A stretch of 42,750 nt of DNA from an uncultured Lachnospiraceae bacterium (GTDB lineage Bacteria > Bacillota > Clostridia > Lachnospirales > Lachnospiraceae), in NCBI GenBank assembly GCA_900316855.1, contig ONEK01000018.1, positions 1 through 42,750 on the forward strand. Direction: 5' to 3'. The notes under the pieces are model-generated. The model was not told where the DNA came from, made no database searches, and saw nothing but the letters and a program-made list of their open reading frames with translations. Positions 1-8,024 of the stretch are shown piece by piece. The stretch's first letter is position 1; each line of letters begins with the position of its first letter. The position numbers and the translations under genes are program-made.

Positions 1-2
1 AA

Positions 3-157
3 CGGGCAAGCCCGTAAGAGCGAGCTCGTAAGGGCTTGCCCGAAAGGCGATTTGGACTTGGGACCCGCCAAACATCCGAAAGCAGCGCAAAGCGAAGCGG
101 TGCGCGGATTTCGGATGTTTGCAGAATTGCGGAAGCAGCGAAGCTGCGAAGCAATTC
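3..157. repeat. Array of three long hairpins (REP-like intergenic repeat)
   Basis: Three inverted repeats follow each other. Arms CGGGCAAGCCC (3-13) and 32-42 enclose a smaller GAGC/GCTC hairpin. Arms AAACATCCGAAA (70-81) and 109-120 enclose a GCGC/GCGC pair. Arms GAATTGC (124-130) and 151-157 enclose GCAGC/GCTGC (135-139, 143-147). None is followed by a clear T-run, so a plain terminator is unlikely. The purine-rich filler between the arms looks like a palindromic intergenic repeat. The upstream gene is outside the window, so the array's relation to it is unknown. Confidence 0.6.
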
Positions 158-209
158 GTATGTCACTTTACTTTGAAAAATACTTTTGACACCTTAATCA
201 TATCGAGTT

Positions 210-1844
210 ATGGACAGCAATATCCTGGGCATTCAGAATGAACTGAATATCAGCCGCCGCAGCGTCTTACAGGCCGTCTCGGAGCACAACTCCGAAATTG
301 CCTCCATACAGAATGAGATTCTGTCCGGCGTGTACGCCGGCTGGGACGACCCCGCCTTTCAGGAGCTCCTGTCCGGAATACAAAAAAGCGTTGACCGGGC
401 CGGCGCTGTCATTGAACAGGCTGTCGTGGAAATGGACCGTCGTCTTGTCGCCGCAATGCGGGAGGGCCTGAACGTCCAGTCGGTCATCAACATCACAAAC
501 TTCCTCGTCGAAGCCCTTCATACGATCCGAAGCCTCACTGTTACCCTCAACGGCAGTGACCAGCGCGAATACGTCGCCGGGGAAAGGCTGCTGCAGGTCC
601 GGGACCGTGTCCTCCGGATCCGCAGGGAGATTCCCCTGTGTGCGCGTCAGGATCTGGAGGAGGAATGCGGAAGCCTGTTAAACCGGCAGGCTGTGCTGCG
701 AAGAAGGCTCCGCTCCGCACAGGAAAACCTCATTCAGGCGCAGACCGTCTACGAGGCGGCGCTGCGCTCTGCCAGGGAACAGAAAGAATATGTACACAGC
801 CGGGAGGATTCCACGCTGAACCGCCTGGAATCGGACTACGGCAAAATCGACCGGCAGATTCATGAACTGCAGATACAGCTGGAAATGGTACGTCAGGATC
901 AGTCGGAGCTGAACTTCTTCACGGAAGACAGGCGTTATGCCCTGGAGGAGGAAGAGGATCATCTGCGGGCAGATATTGAACTGCTGCGGCAGAAGGCCGC
1001 CCCCGCAAAATCCAGGGCACGCAGGGCACGCAGCGATCTCCAGAAGCGGCTGGATTCCATTGACCTTGGCCCGGAGGAGCCCCGAAGGGCGGTTGAGTCC
1101 GCTCAGGCAGCCGTCGACCGGATCCGTCAGCAGCTGGCGGCAAGTGAGCGCGCGTTTGATGAGAAGCAGGATGCACTGGACCGGCTCATCATCCCGCAGG
1201 AAATGAAGTTCGATTCGCGCCGTGTCATCGTGGAAATCTGCGGCCCTGAGATCCCCGCACAGGCGGCGCTGGAAACATCCCTGAAGGATGAGCCGATTGA
1301 CGTCGACTATGTCGAAGCACCTGCTGATTCAGGTGATGACTCCTGTCCCGGTGCTGCCTCCGGGTTTTCAGAACCGCCGCTTAGGACTAAGCCGGAGGAT
1401 GAGCCGGAAAAGGAGGAACCGCTGGACAGAAGGACCTCCCCTGTGGTGCACGCCGTGCCGGTACAGCTCAAGCGCATGGAGTACCTTGCGGAGGAGAATT
1501 CCGCTTCCTCTGCCGTCTATTCCGGCAGCAGCGGGAAAGCCGTTTCCTCTTATTCTTTTCAGGAAATGGAGGAAGATTCCACTCAGGTTCCCGCAAACCC
1601 GAAGCGCTCCCTCCGCACCCTCGAGGATGAGCTGCAGCTACTGATGCAGGAAAGCGGGATTCCTGCGGATGCCGGCGTCCGCAGAACCACACAGGCGGAC
1701 CGTGCCCGTTCTGCTGCGGATGCGCGCTTCCTGCGCCGGAAGACAGATTCATCGGACGGCGGAGAAGGCCTGCACTACGCATTCGGCGGAAGGAAGCCAG
1801 ATACCCCGCCGCAGGCAGCGGGCCATGACTTTACATCTCTCTGA
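210..1844 (+). CDS. Hypothetical coiled-coil protein with acidic, disordered C-terminal tail
   Basis: I do not recognise this 544-residue protein. Residues about 1-130 are mixed helical. Residues about 130-340 are rich in Glu, Gln, Arg, Leu and Ala in a heptad-like pattern, which suggests a long coiled coil. Residues about 350-470 are acidic and rich in Pro and Ser, and the last 70 residues are charged and low in complexity. There is no signal peptide and no membrane segment, so it is probably cytoplasmic. The ATG at 210 is the first possible start after an in-frame stop at 195-197, but no Shine-Dalgarno sequence precedes it. Such a layout suits a structural or scaffolding role, but no function is claimed. 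Coding status is supported by its length and codon usage like that of its neighbours. Confidence 0.7.
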   Translation: MDSNILGIQNELNISRRSVLQAVSEHNSEIASIQNEILSGVYAGWDDPAFQELLSGIQKSVDRAGAVIEQAVVEMDRRLVAAMREGLNVQSVINITNFLVEALHTIRSLTVTLNGSDQREYVAGERLLQVRDRVLRIRREIPLCARQDLEEECGSLLNRQAVLRRRLRSAQENLIQAQTVYEAALRSAREQKEYVHSREDSTLNRLESDYGKIDRQIHELQIQLEMVRQDQSELNFFTEDRRYALEEEEDHLRADIELLRQKAAPAKSRARRARSDLQKRLDSIDLGPEEPRRAVESAQAAVDRIRQQLAASERAFDEKQDALDRLIIPQEMKFDSRRVIVEICGPEIPAQAALETSLKDEPIDVDYVEAPADSGDDSCPGAASGFSEPPLRTKPEDEPEKEEPLDRRTSPVVHAVPVQLKRMEYLAEENSASSAVYSGSSGKAVSSYSFQEMEEDSTQVPANPKRSLRTLEDELQLLMQESGIPADAGVRRTTQADRARSAADARFLRRKTDSSDGGEGLHYAFGGRKPDTPPQAAGHDFTSL

Positions 1845-1863
1845 TCCCGGAGGCCTCCCGGGG

Positions 1864-1893
1864 AGCGGAGTATTTGACCCCCGCGGGAACAAA
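1864..1893. repeat. Dispersed 30-nt repeat, copy 1
   Basis: The sequence from 1864 to 1893, with core GTATTTGACCC followed by CGCGGGAA, matches 41948-41977 at 27 of 30 positions. It lies between a plus-strand stop at 1844 and a minus-strand stop at 1907, in convergent intergenic space. The second copy has a perfect left hairpin arm; this copy lacks it. Confidence 0.7.
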
Positions 1894-1906
1894 TCCGGGG
1901 TGTCTG

Positions 1907-2893
1907 TCAGAACTTCGGGAAGCGATCCCGGCTGCCGGAGGGCCGTTCCATCAGCCTCTCATGCAGGGATCCCGAAATGTACAGGAAGCCGAGAATCAGA
2001 TCGACAGACGGCAGCACCATCAGGGACAGCAGTGCCAGGATCACGATCAGCACATGGTTTTTCGTAATGTACTTCTGCAGGACTCCGATCATGGCAATCA
2101 CGCCGAAGCACATGAGGTAGAAATAGCCTGCCAGCCCTGCCATCTGCGCAATGTTCTGCAGCAGTTCGTTCTCAAAAGGTTTGGAAAACGTAACATTATA
2201 CAGAAGAAACAGTCCGATGCCCAGAATGCCCGTCCACTTCGGCGGATAATACTGCGCAACAGGCGCCGGTTTCTGGACCGGAATATGGAGTCTGCGCATG
2301 ATCAGGATACTGACGGTATAGACCACGAAGCCATCGAGCGCACCTGCAGCCGCAATGGACACAATCATGACGCGCCTTAGCACATCCGGCGTAAGGATAC
2401 TGATGATGGACTGCTGCTGTTCCATGGACTGGCCGGTGATCTGCTCACTCATCCGGAATGCCTGCTCCATGGCCTGCTGCATTTCACGCACATCGGTATC
2501 CAACGTCTCCCCGGTTGCAATATAGGCGATCACCAGCATGTCAAACAATTCCAGAACCATCCCGAGCACCATGATCAGGATTAGGGTTTTCATCGGGTCC
2601 CGGTGCCGGTTCAGCCGGGTGCCAAGAACCAGCCCCAGAAACGCCGAGCTGATGCCGTAAAATACCGACGTGAAGTCGCCGAACAGGAACGAGGACGCCA
2701 CCATGACGATAAAAACCGTAATGCCGGCACGCAGTCCGTACCGTACTGCGTAAATCGCCATCGGTATCGGAAGAATAAACACCAGGACTCCCTGCAGGAA
2801 TCCTCCCGTCTGCCGGTTCAGCAGCATCAGCATACCGAATATTGCTGCCAGCATGGCACCATAGGTCAGTTTTAAAGCCCTTGTATTATTCAT
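1907..2893 (-). CDS. YybS-like multi-pass membrane protein (DUF2232)
   Basis: A 328-residue membrane protein with about eight hydrophobic segments. Tight N-terminal helices (about residues 8-120) are followed by a Gln/Glu/Met-rich cytoplasmic stretch (about 130-165) and four more helices. The N-terminal pattern LTYGAMLAAIFGMLMLL and the two-block layout fit the DUF2232/YybS family, which resembles the membrane (S) component of ECF transporters. The family's substrate is unknown. In many Bacillota yybS sits near ribosomal protein or DHH phosphoesterase genes; here it stands alone, divergent from the aminotransferase locus. The putative SD (TAGGA) is close to the ATG. Confidence 0.75.
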   Translation of the reverse strand: MNNTRALKLTYGAMLAAIFGMLMLLNRQTGGFLQGVLVFILPIPMAIYAVRYGLRAGITVFIVMVASSFLFGDFTSVFYGISSAFLGLVLGTRLNRHRDPMKTLILIMVLGMVLELFDMLVIAYIATGETLDTDVREMQQAMEQAFRMSEQITGQSMEQQQSIISILTPDVLRRVMIVSIAAAGALDGFVVYTVSILIMRRLHIPVQKPAPVAQYYPPKWTGILGIGLFLLYNVTFSKPFENELLQNIAQMAGLAGYFYLMCFGVIAMIGVLQKYITKNHVLIVILALLSLMVLPSVDLILGFLYISGSLHERLMERPSGSRDRFPKF

Positions 2894-3047
2894 GTCCTAA
2901 AGTCTACTTTCCGGAGGGAAACTTCGCAAGCCCGACAGGGCGCGGAGCAGCATTCACCGGTCAGGAGTCCTCCCTTCACATGAGGTATTTTCCGTTGTGC
3001 ATCTGCATACCCGATTTGTGAATCCGGCCATAAATGCGCACCGCGTC

Positions 3048-3076
3048 TTGACCTTGCCGGCCAAAAAGTTTAGAAC
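3048..3076 (+). promoter_or_regulatory. Candidate sigma-A promoter upstream of the aminotransferase gene
   Basis: TTGACC (3048-3053) and TAGAAC (3071-3076) are separated by 17 bases. Transcription would start near 3083, right at the base of the terminator-like hairpin at 3084-3135. The rest of the 311-base gap from 2894 to 3204 shows no gene. Confidence 0.5.
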
Positions 3077-3083
3077 AGGAATC

Positions 3084-3136
3084 ATAAGCAACGGGGCTTT
3101 GTCAGATGGGAAGTCCGTTGCTTATTTCTTTTTCTG
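3084..3136 (+). terminator. Leader terminator or attenuator before the aminotransferase gene
   Basis: The arms ATAAGCAACGG (3084-3094) and CCGTTGCTTAT (3115-3125) pair perfectly over 11 bp. A GGCTT/AAGTC extension lengthens the stem, and TTCTTTTTC follows. There is no plus-strand gene upstream, since the neighbour is on the minus strand. The hairpin can therefore only stop transcripts from the promoter at 3048-3076. It is either an attenuator for the downstream gene or the end of a very short RNA. Confidence 0.6.
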
Positions 3137-3204
3137 CAGGCGGACAATCCACTGCATACCCGCAGGTAATTCACAGGTTCCGTGAGGAAAGAAAGAGGTA
3201 AATT

Positions 3205-4527
3205 ATGGGAAAAGGTCAGGAGATCAGCGAAAAGCAGAAGAAATACGTATTACAGTCCTGGAGTGCGCAGAAAACGCTTGCGCCGATTGCCATCGAGCAC
3301 GCGGACAATATTTATCTGTATGACTACGACGGGAAGCGTTACGCCGACATGTCTTCCATGCACGTCAACAGCAACCTCGGTTACGGCAATAAGGAAATCA
3401 ACGAGGCAATCACGAAAAAGCTGCAGCGCTACGCGTTCATCAGTGAAGCATACGGCGATGAGGACCGTGCAAACCTGGCGGAAAAAATCATCAGCCTGAT
3501 GCCCGATAATATGGCCAAGGTCTTCTTTACCAACGCAGGTGCAGACGCGAACGAGAATGCAATCAAGATCGCGAGAATGTACTCCGGAAAGCTCAAGATC
3601 TTCTCCCGTTACCGTTCCTATCACGGATCGACGTTCGGGGCCGGCAACCTGACAGGTGAGCCCCGCCGTTACGCGCTCGAGCCCGGTGTTCCCGGATTCG
3701 TGAAATTCCGCGATCCCTATCGTTATCGCGACAACCTTCCCTTTACGGAAGAAGAATATACGGAGTACTGCCTGAAGCTGCTCGAGGAGCAGATCAACTT
3801 CGAGAACCCGGACAATATTGCCGCCATCATCATGGAATCCATCACCGGTACGAACGGTATCATTATTCCTCCGGAGGGCTATCTTGCGGGTGTCCGCAGG
3901 CTCTGCGACAAGTACCACATCCTGATGGTATGTGATGAAGTTATGGCAGGCTGGTGCAGAACCGGTAAGATGTTTGCTTTCCAGAACTTCGACGTCAAGC
4001 CTGATATCGTCACGTTCGCCAAGGGCGTCACGTGCGGCTATGTTCAGCTGGGCGGCGTTGTCGTTTCGAAGGAGATTGCCGCGTATTTCGATGATCACGT
4101 TCTGTCCTGCGGCCTGACCTACAACGGTCATCCCCTTGCCTGCGCTGCCGGCTGTGCGTGCGTGGATTATTACCTTGATCACGATATTCCCGGACATGTT
4201 CAGGAAGTCGGAAGGGTTCTCGGTGAAATCGAGGAGGATATGAAGCAGAAGCACGCCTGCGTCGGTGATGTCCGTTACATCGGGCTGTTCTCCGCAGTCG
4301 AGCTCGTAAAGGACAAGGCAACAAGAGAGCCTCTCGTTCCCTGGGGCAGGGATCCGGAAAAGATCATGCCGAAGATCAACGGCATGCTCAAGGCAAAGGG
4401 CTTTATGACCTTCACGCACGAAAACAACATTCTCGTCGCTCCGCCGCTCATTATTACCGCAGATCAGCTGCATGAGGAGATGGCAAAGCTGGATGAAGTT
4501 CTGGGCGAAGTGGATAAAATGATCTGA
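3205..4527 (+). CDS. Class III (omega) aminotransferase, PLP-dependent
   Basis: A 440-residue fold-type I class III aminotransferase. Visible marks are FTNAGADANENAIK (about 108-121) in the cofactor phosphate region, CDEVMAGWCRTG (243-254) with the Asp that contacts the pyridine nitrogen, and FAKGVTCGY with the probable PLP lysine Lys273. The closest families I recognise are taurine:pyruvate and beta-alanine/GABA-type aminotransferases, which turn omega-amino acids into semialdehydes. An iron-type alcohol dehydrogenase downstream could reduce such an aldehyde, which supports that class, but the substrate cannot be read from sequence. AGAAAGAGG lies 10 bases before the ATG. It sits behind a candidate promoter and leader terminator. 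Confidence 0.85.
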   Translation: MGKGQEISEKQKKYVLQSWSAQKTLAPIAIEHADNIYLYDYDGKRYADMSSMHVNSNLGYGNKEINEAITKKLQRYAFISEAYGDEDRANLAEKIISLMPDNMAKVFFTNAGADANENAIKIARMYSGKLKIFSRYRSYHGSTFGAGNLTGEPRRYALEPGVPGFVKFRDPYRYRDNLPFTEEEYTEYCLKLLEEQINFENPDNIAAIIMESITGTNGIIIPPEGYLAGVRRLCDKYHILMVCDEVMAGWCRTGKMFAFQNFDVKPDIVTFAKGVTCGYVQLGGVVVSKEIAAYFDDHVLSCGLTYNGHPLACAAGCACVDYYLDHDIPGHVQEVGRVLGEIEEDMKQKHACVGDVRYIGLFSAVELVKDKATREPLVPWGRDPEKIMPKINGMLKAKGFMTFTHENNILVAPPLIITADQLHEEMAKLDEVLGEVDKMI

Positions 4528-4544
4528 AGACACAGATAGCCAGG

Positions 4545-4585
4545 GTATAAACCGCCTTCCCAGTCTGACCGGAGGCGGTTTATAC
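4545..4585 (+). other. Perfect 13-bp inverted repeat between aminotransferase and dehydrogenase genes
   Basis: GTATAAACCGCCT (4545-4557) pairs with 4573-4585 around a 15-base loop. Only TTGTTT follows, so it is a weak terminator at best. It may be an mRNA processing or stabilising hairpin, or a partial terminator that lowers expression of the next gene. Confidence 0.6.
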
Positions 4586-4654
4586 TTGTTTCGGATTCTG
4601 TATGCCAGAGTACAGTACTGTATCTTCACAAGTGTTCAGAAAGGGATGAAAAGA

Positions 4655-5755
4655 ATGGAATTTACCTATTTCACACCTGCAAAGGTGATATTCGGGAAGG
4701 ACTGCATCCGCAAAAACCCTTCCGCCATGGCAGGTCTCGGGAAAAAAGCCCTGATCGTGAGCGGACATCATGCGGCAAAGGCCACAGGCGCACTTGATGA
4801 CTGCATCGCGGCTCTGTCCGCGAACGGTCAGCAGTACGAAGTCTATGATAAAGTCACCCCCAATCCGACGGTAGACGTAATCTATGAAGGTGCCGGAATG
4901 ATCGAGAGTGAGGGGTGCGACTTCGTGCTCTGCATCGGCGGCGGCAGTCCGATGGACGCCGGCAAGGCAATGGCCCTGATTGCTGCGCAGAAAATCCCTG
5001 CTGAGGAGCTGTTCGCCGGCCATTACACCATGAATGTCCTTCCCATCGTCGCGGTACCGACCACCGCCGGAACCGGATCGGAGGTCACGAAGGCGTCCAT
5101 CATCACAAATGATGCCGCCAAAACCAAGTCCTCGATTACATTTGAAGGAATCTTCCCGAAGGTTGCGTACTGTGACAGCAGGTATCTTGGCCAGCTGAAC
5201 CATAAGACTCAGGTAAACACCGTTGTAGATGCACTCTCCCACGCCCTCGAGGGGTTCCTTGCAAAGAAAGCATCGCCGGTATCGGATGTCCTTGCCGGGA
5301 CGGCAATCCGCCTGATCACTCCCTGTCTGAAGGACCTGAAGGAAGGCACCGTCACGTCAGAGGAAAACGACCAGCTCCTTCTGGCTTCCACGCTTGCAGG
5401 AATGGTCATTGCCAACACCGGTACGACCGCGGGCCATGGGCTGGGCTACAGCCTGACGTATTTTCGCCATATCGATCACGGCCGCGCTAACGGGCTCGTG
5501 CTGCCTGCCCTCTTCCGCTTCTATGAGAAGAAAGGGGTCTCAAAGCTATACGATGCCCTGGCGTTCATGGGGATGAAGGAGGTAAGGGAATTTGCCGACT
5601 GCATCGACGGACTCATGGGGGATCGGGAAACGTTCACAGATGACGAACTGAAGCAATATACGGAGATCGCGGCCAAATCCGGAAATGTGAAAAACGGCAT
5701 CATTCCCGTGAATAAGGAGGAAATCCTTTCCATTTACAGGGACGCATTTTCGTGA
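4655..5755 (+). CDS. Iron-containing alcohol dehydrogenase (group III)
   Basis: A 366-residue Fe-ADH family oxidoreductase. GGGSPMDAGKAMA (about 100-112) is the nucleotide-binding loop and TTAGTGSEVTKASI (about 140-153) is the family signature. The metal ligands are expected in VVDALSHALEG and in the His-rich segment FRHIDHGRANG. It would use NAD(P)H to reduce an aldehyde. Given the aminotransferase next to it, plausible products are isethionate, 3-hydroxypropionate or 4-hydroxybutyrate; this is inference. The start at 4655 is preferred because AAAGGG lies about 10 bases upstream. An ATG at 4646 would overlap the ribosome site. A strong terminator follows. Confidence 0.88.
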   Translation: MEFTYFTPAKVIFGKDCIRKNPSAMAGLGKKALIVSGHHAAKATGALDDCIAALSANGQQYEVYDKVTPNPTVDVIYEGAGMIESEGCDFVLCIGGGSPMDAGKAMALIAAQKIPAEELFAGHYTMNVLPIVAVPTTAGTGSEVTKASIITNDAAKTKSSITFEGIFPKVAYCDSRYLGQLNHKTQVNTVVDALSHALEGFLAKKASPVSDVLAGTAIRLITPCLKDLKEGTVTSEENDQLLLASTLAGMVIANTGTTAGHGLGYSLTYFRHIDHGRANGLVLPALFRFYEKKGVSKLYDALAFMGMKEVREFADCIDGLMGDRETFTDDELKQYTEIAAKSGNVKNGIIPVNKEEILSIYRDAFS

Positions 5756-5774
5756 TTTGTATTTCATGGTTTAT

Positions 5775-5819
5775 AAATGCCCCGGAGGACTTTTACGTTG
5801 CCTCCGGGGCATTTTTGTA
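5775..5819 (+). terminator. Strong intrinsic terminator after the dehydrogenase gene
   Basis: AAATGCCCCGGAGG (5775-5788) and CCTCCGGGGCATTT (5801-5814) form a 14-bp perfect stem that runs into a short T-run. Confidence 0.9.
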
Positions 5820-5823
5820 TGAT

Positions 5824-5839
5824 CAGCTTCGTGAAGCTG
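5824..5839. other. Short palindrome upstream of the pucR-type gene
   Basis: CAGCTTC and GAAGCTG (5824-5839) flank GT, 13 bases upstream of the -35 box at 5852. It could be an operator or a chance palindrome. Confidence 0.35.
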
Positions 5840-5851
5840 TACCTTCTGCAA

Positions 5852-5881
5852 TTGACAAAATTCTTCCGGCAATTGTATACT
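5852..5881 (+). promoter_or_regulatory. Promoter of the PucR-family regulator gene
   Basis: A consensus TTGACA (5852-5857) is spaced 18 bases from TATACT (5876-5881). The core is bracketed by two GCAATTG copies, at about 5848 and 5869, which could be binding sites. About 70 bases of leader run to the ATG at 5955. Confidence 0.7.
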
Positions 5882-5954
5882 TGCACACACTTGATGCCTG
5901 GCGGGTTCCTGCCTGACGTCACTGCTTACAGAGTATACAGATCAGAGGGTCAAC

Positions 5955-7115
5955 ATGTCACTGACCGTCGGAAGAATATTAAACGAGACAACGCAGTACA
6001 AGCTGAAGCTGCTGGCCGGCAAGGAAGGTCTCGGGCATCTCGTACAATGGGTTCATATGATTGAAACCCGGGAGAGTGCCCGCTTTCTGCATGGTCAGGA
6101 GCTGATCATCACAGAGGGAATTGCCGGCTATGACGAAGACGGACTCATCGCCTTCGTGCAGACCATCATGGACCGGAACGCGGCAGGTCTTATTGTCAAC
6201 GTCGGGATGTACATGAAGGACATCCCGCAGCCCCTCATCGCATTCTGTGAGGGAAACCGGTTTCCACTCATGACCATGCCCTGGGAGGTCCCTCTCGTGG
6301 ACGTGACGAGGGAAATCTGCCAGCTCATTATCAACAATGCCTCCCGCGAAGACAGCATCGCTTCCATCATAAAGAATCTCATCTTCCATATCGGAAACAG
6401 CGGAACGCAGCTGCGTCAGCTGGAGCGTTTCGGTTATCACGCCCAGTCATCCTGCACGGTTCTGTCTTTTCTGATAGATGAAAAGGCCGAAACCGCTGAA
6501 TATGTGCGTGTCAACAGCCAGCTGCGTCTTTTGTGCGAGCTGTGTGCCAAGGAAGTCGGTGACCAGTACATCGATTTCACCTATCAGGAGAAGCAGGTCA
6601 TCCTCCTGCTCAATTACACCGAGGACCAGGTCCGCAGCTATATCAACACTGTACAGGACAGGCTGGAAGCACATCACATCGCGGCGAAGGTGTATATCGG
6701 CATTGAGGACGAGGGAGCGCCGCTTACTGGTGTGGACCGTCTGTTTCATGCGGCGGATGCAACGAGCGAGATTGCCTTCCGCAAGAGGGAGCACGTCCTG
6801 TATTACCGGGAGCTCGGAATGTATCAGCTGTTTCTCAACGTGAACAGTACCGACGTTCTCCGCACGTTCTATGACGGTCTTCTGGGCCGTCTTGAGCAGT
6901 ATGACCGGGAAAATCACACGGATTACCGCCGTTTCCTGACAACCTATATCGAATGCGGCGGGAAGCAGAACGAGGTCAGCCGCAAGATGTATATTCACCG
7001 GAATACCGTGACGAATTACCTGCACAAAATCGAAGAAATCATCAATGTAGACCTCTCGTCCTGGGAAGGCCGCTCCATGGTTTATGCCGCTTATTGCATC
7101 GGACAGATCCTGTAG
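5955..7115 (+). CDS. PucR-family transcriptional regulator
   Basis: A 386-residue regulator. Residues about 5-125 form the PucR N-terminal ligand domain, with FLHGQELIITEGIAGY and AAGLIVNVG visible. The middle is a GGDEF-like/CdaR fold. The C-terminal 60 residues carry the HTH_30 helix-turn-helix, with the motif NEVSRKMYIHRNTVTNYLHKIEEI. Members activate catabolic and transport genes for purines, GABA or other nitrogen sources in response to a small ligand. It lies between the aminotransferase/dehydrogenase pair and the liv-type transporter and is the natural candidate regulator of both, but no binding site is proven. AGAGGGT precedes the ATG. Confidence 0.85.
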   Translation: MSLTVGRILNETTQYKLKLLAGKEGLGHLVQWVHMIETRESARFLHGQELIITEGIAGYDEDGLIAFVQTIMDRNAAGLIVNVGMYMKDIPQPLIAFCEGNRFPLMTMPWEVPLVDVTREICQLIINNASREDSIASIIKNLIFHIGNSGTQLRQLERFGYHAQSSCTVLSFLIDEKAETAEYVRVNSQLRLLCELCAKEVGDQYIDFTYQEKQVILLLNYTEDQVRSYINTVQDRLEAHHIAAKVYIGIEDEGAPLTGVDRLFHAADATSEIAFRKREHVLYYRELGMYQLFLNVNSTDVLRTFYDGLLGRLEQYDRENHTDYRRFLTTYIECGGKQNEVSRKMYIHRNTVTNYLHKIEEIINVDLSSWEGRSMVYAAYCIGQIL

Positions 7116-7216
7116 TTTTTTGTGCAGATGCACAGAATTTGTTGTGAAATTTCCTATTGCCGGAGGTGCCCGCCGGTGCTAACTTTTATTTAAATCTTAA
7201 TAATCCAGATGAGGCA

Positions 7217-7251
7217 GCGAGGCCGGAGTTTTTTCCGGTCTCGCTTTTTTT
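7217..7251 (+). terminator. Intrinsic terminator after the pucR-type gene
   Basis: GCGAGGCCGG (7217-7226) pairs with CCGGTCTCGC (7235-7244) with one G-U pair, followed by seven T residues. Confidence 0.9.
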
Positions 7252-7301
7252 ACACAAAGACATCATCGGCATAGTCCTTATGGATTCATGATCGTACAGG
7301 C

Positions 7302-7345
7302 AAGGGAGCCATTGCAGATTACTGCGATGGTTCCCTTTTGTTTGC
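7302..7345 (+). terminator. 16-bp leader hairpin before the cytidylate-kinase-like gene
   Basis: Positions 7302-7317 pair with 7322-7337 over 16 bp, with two G-U pairs and an ATTA loop, followed by TTGTTTG. It sits only 20 bases before the start at 7365 and downstream of a proper terminator. It therefore looks like an attenuator or an mRNA 5' end stabiliser rather than a second gene end. Confidence 0.55.
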
Positions 7346-7364
7346 AGCCGGAAAGGGGGAAATC

Positions 7365-7985
7365 GTGCAGAAATTTGTTATCACCATTGCAAGAGGCTTC
7401 GGCAGCGGCGGGAAGGAGATCGGTGTAAAGCTGGGAGAGAGGCTCGGCATCCCGTGCTACGAGCAGCAGCTTCTGCGCATGGCGTCTGAGTACAGCGGCA
7501 TCAATGAAGCCCTGTTCAATCTGTCGGATGAGAAGGTGAATATCTTCGACAAACTGAAAGGTCTTCCGTTCAACTATGTGGTAGAGCCTTCCGACAAGAG
7601 GTTCACATCGGATAACAATCTGTTCAATATCCAGAGCGAACTCATCCGGAGACTCGCTGACGAGCGTTCGTTCATCGTCATCGGCAAATGCTCCGATTAC
7701 GTCCTGCGGGATTATGTCAACGTTGCAAGCTTCTACATTGAGGCACCGCGGGCGGACTGTGTTGCCTCCATCATCAAGAAGATGGGCGTCACGGAGGCTG
7801 AAGCCAACCGCCTGATCGAGAAGACGGACAAATACCGCGCGGATTACTACAAGTACTACACGCACGGAAATTACTGGACAAATCCCGTCAATTACGACAT
7901 GACGCTCAACAGCGCCCGCGTCGGCCGCGACCGCTGCGTGGATGTGATGGAGAACTACGTTAAAGTGAAATTCGGTCTGAAATAG
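7365..7985 (+). CDS. Cytidylate-kinase-like family protein
   Basis: A 206-residue protein of the cytidylate-kinase-like family (PF13189). The N-terminal ITIARGFGSGGKEIG is a P-loop variant seen in this family. RADYYKYYTHGNYWTNPVNYDMTLNS near the C-terminus is the family hallmark. Such proteins are common in anaerobic Clostridia beside transport and metabolic genes, and their substrate is not established. The GTG at 7365 is chosen because AAAGGGGGA lies a few bases upstream; an upstream TTG at 7338 lies inside the leader hairpin. Thirty-nine bases separate it from the transporter binding-protein gene, so co-transcription is likely. Confidence 0.85.
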   Translation: MQKFVITIARGFGSGGKEIGVKLGERLGIPCYEQQLLRMASEYSGINEALFNLSDEKVNIFDKLKGLPFNYVVEPSDKRFTSDNNLFNIQSELIRRLADERSFIVIGKCSDYVLRDYVNVASFYIEAPRADCVASIIKKMGVTEAEANRLIEKTDKYRADYYKYYTHGNYWTNPVNYDMTLNSARVGRDRCVDVMENYVKVKFGLK

Positions 7986-8024
7986 CTTCAGATTGAATCA
8001 ATAAAAGGAAGAGGAGGAAACATT

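Noticed and set aside
1..160. CRISPR array at the window start
   Set aside because: The repeats are inverted and differ from each other. There are no direct repeats of equal length with spacers.
3250..4629. Long minus-strand open frame opposite the aminotransferase gene
   Set aside because: The plus strand carries a complete, motif-rich aminotransferase. The antisense frame has no ribosome site and its protein has no domain pattern.
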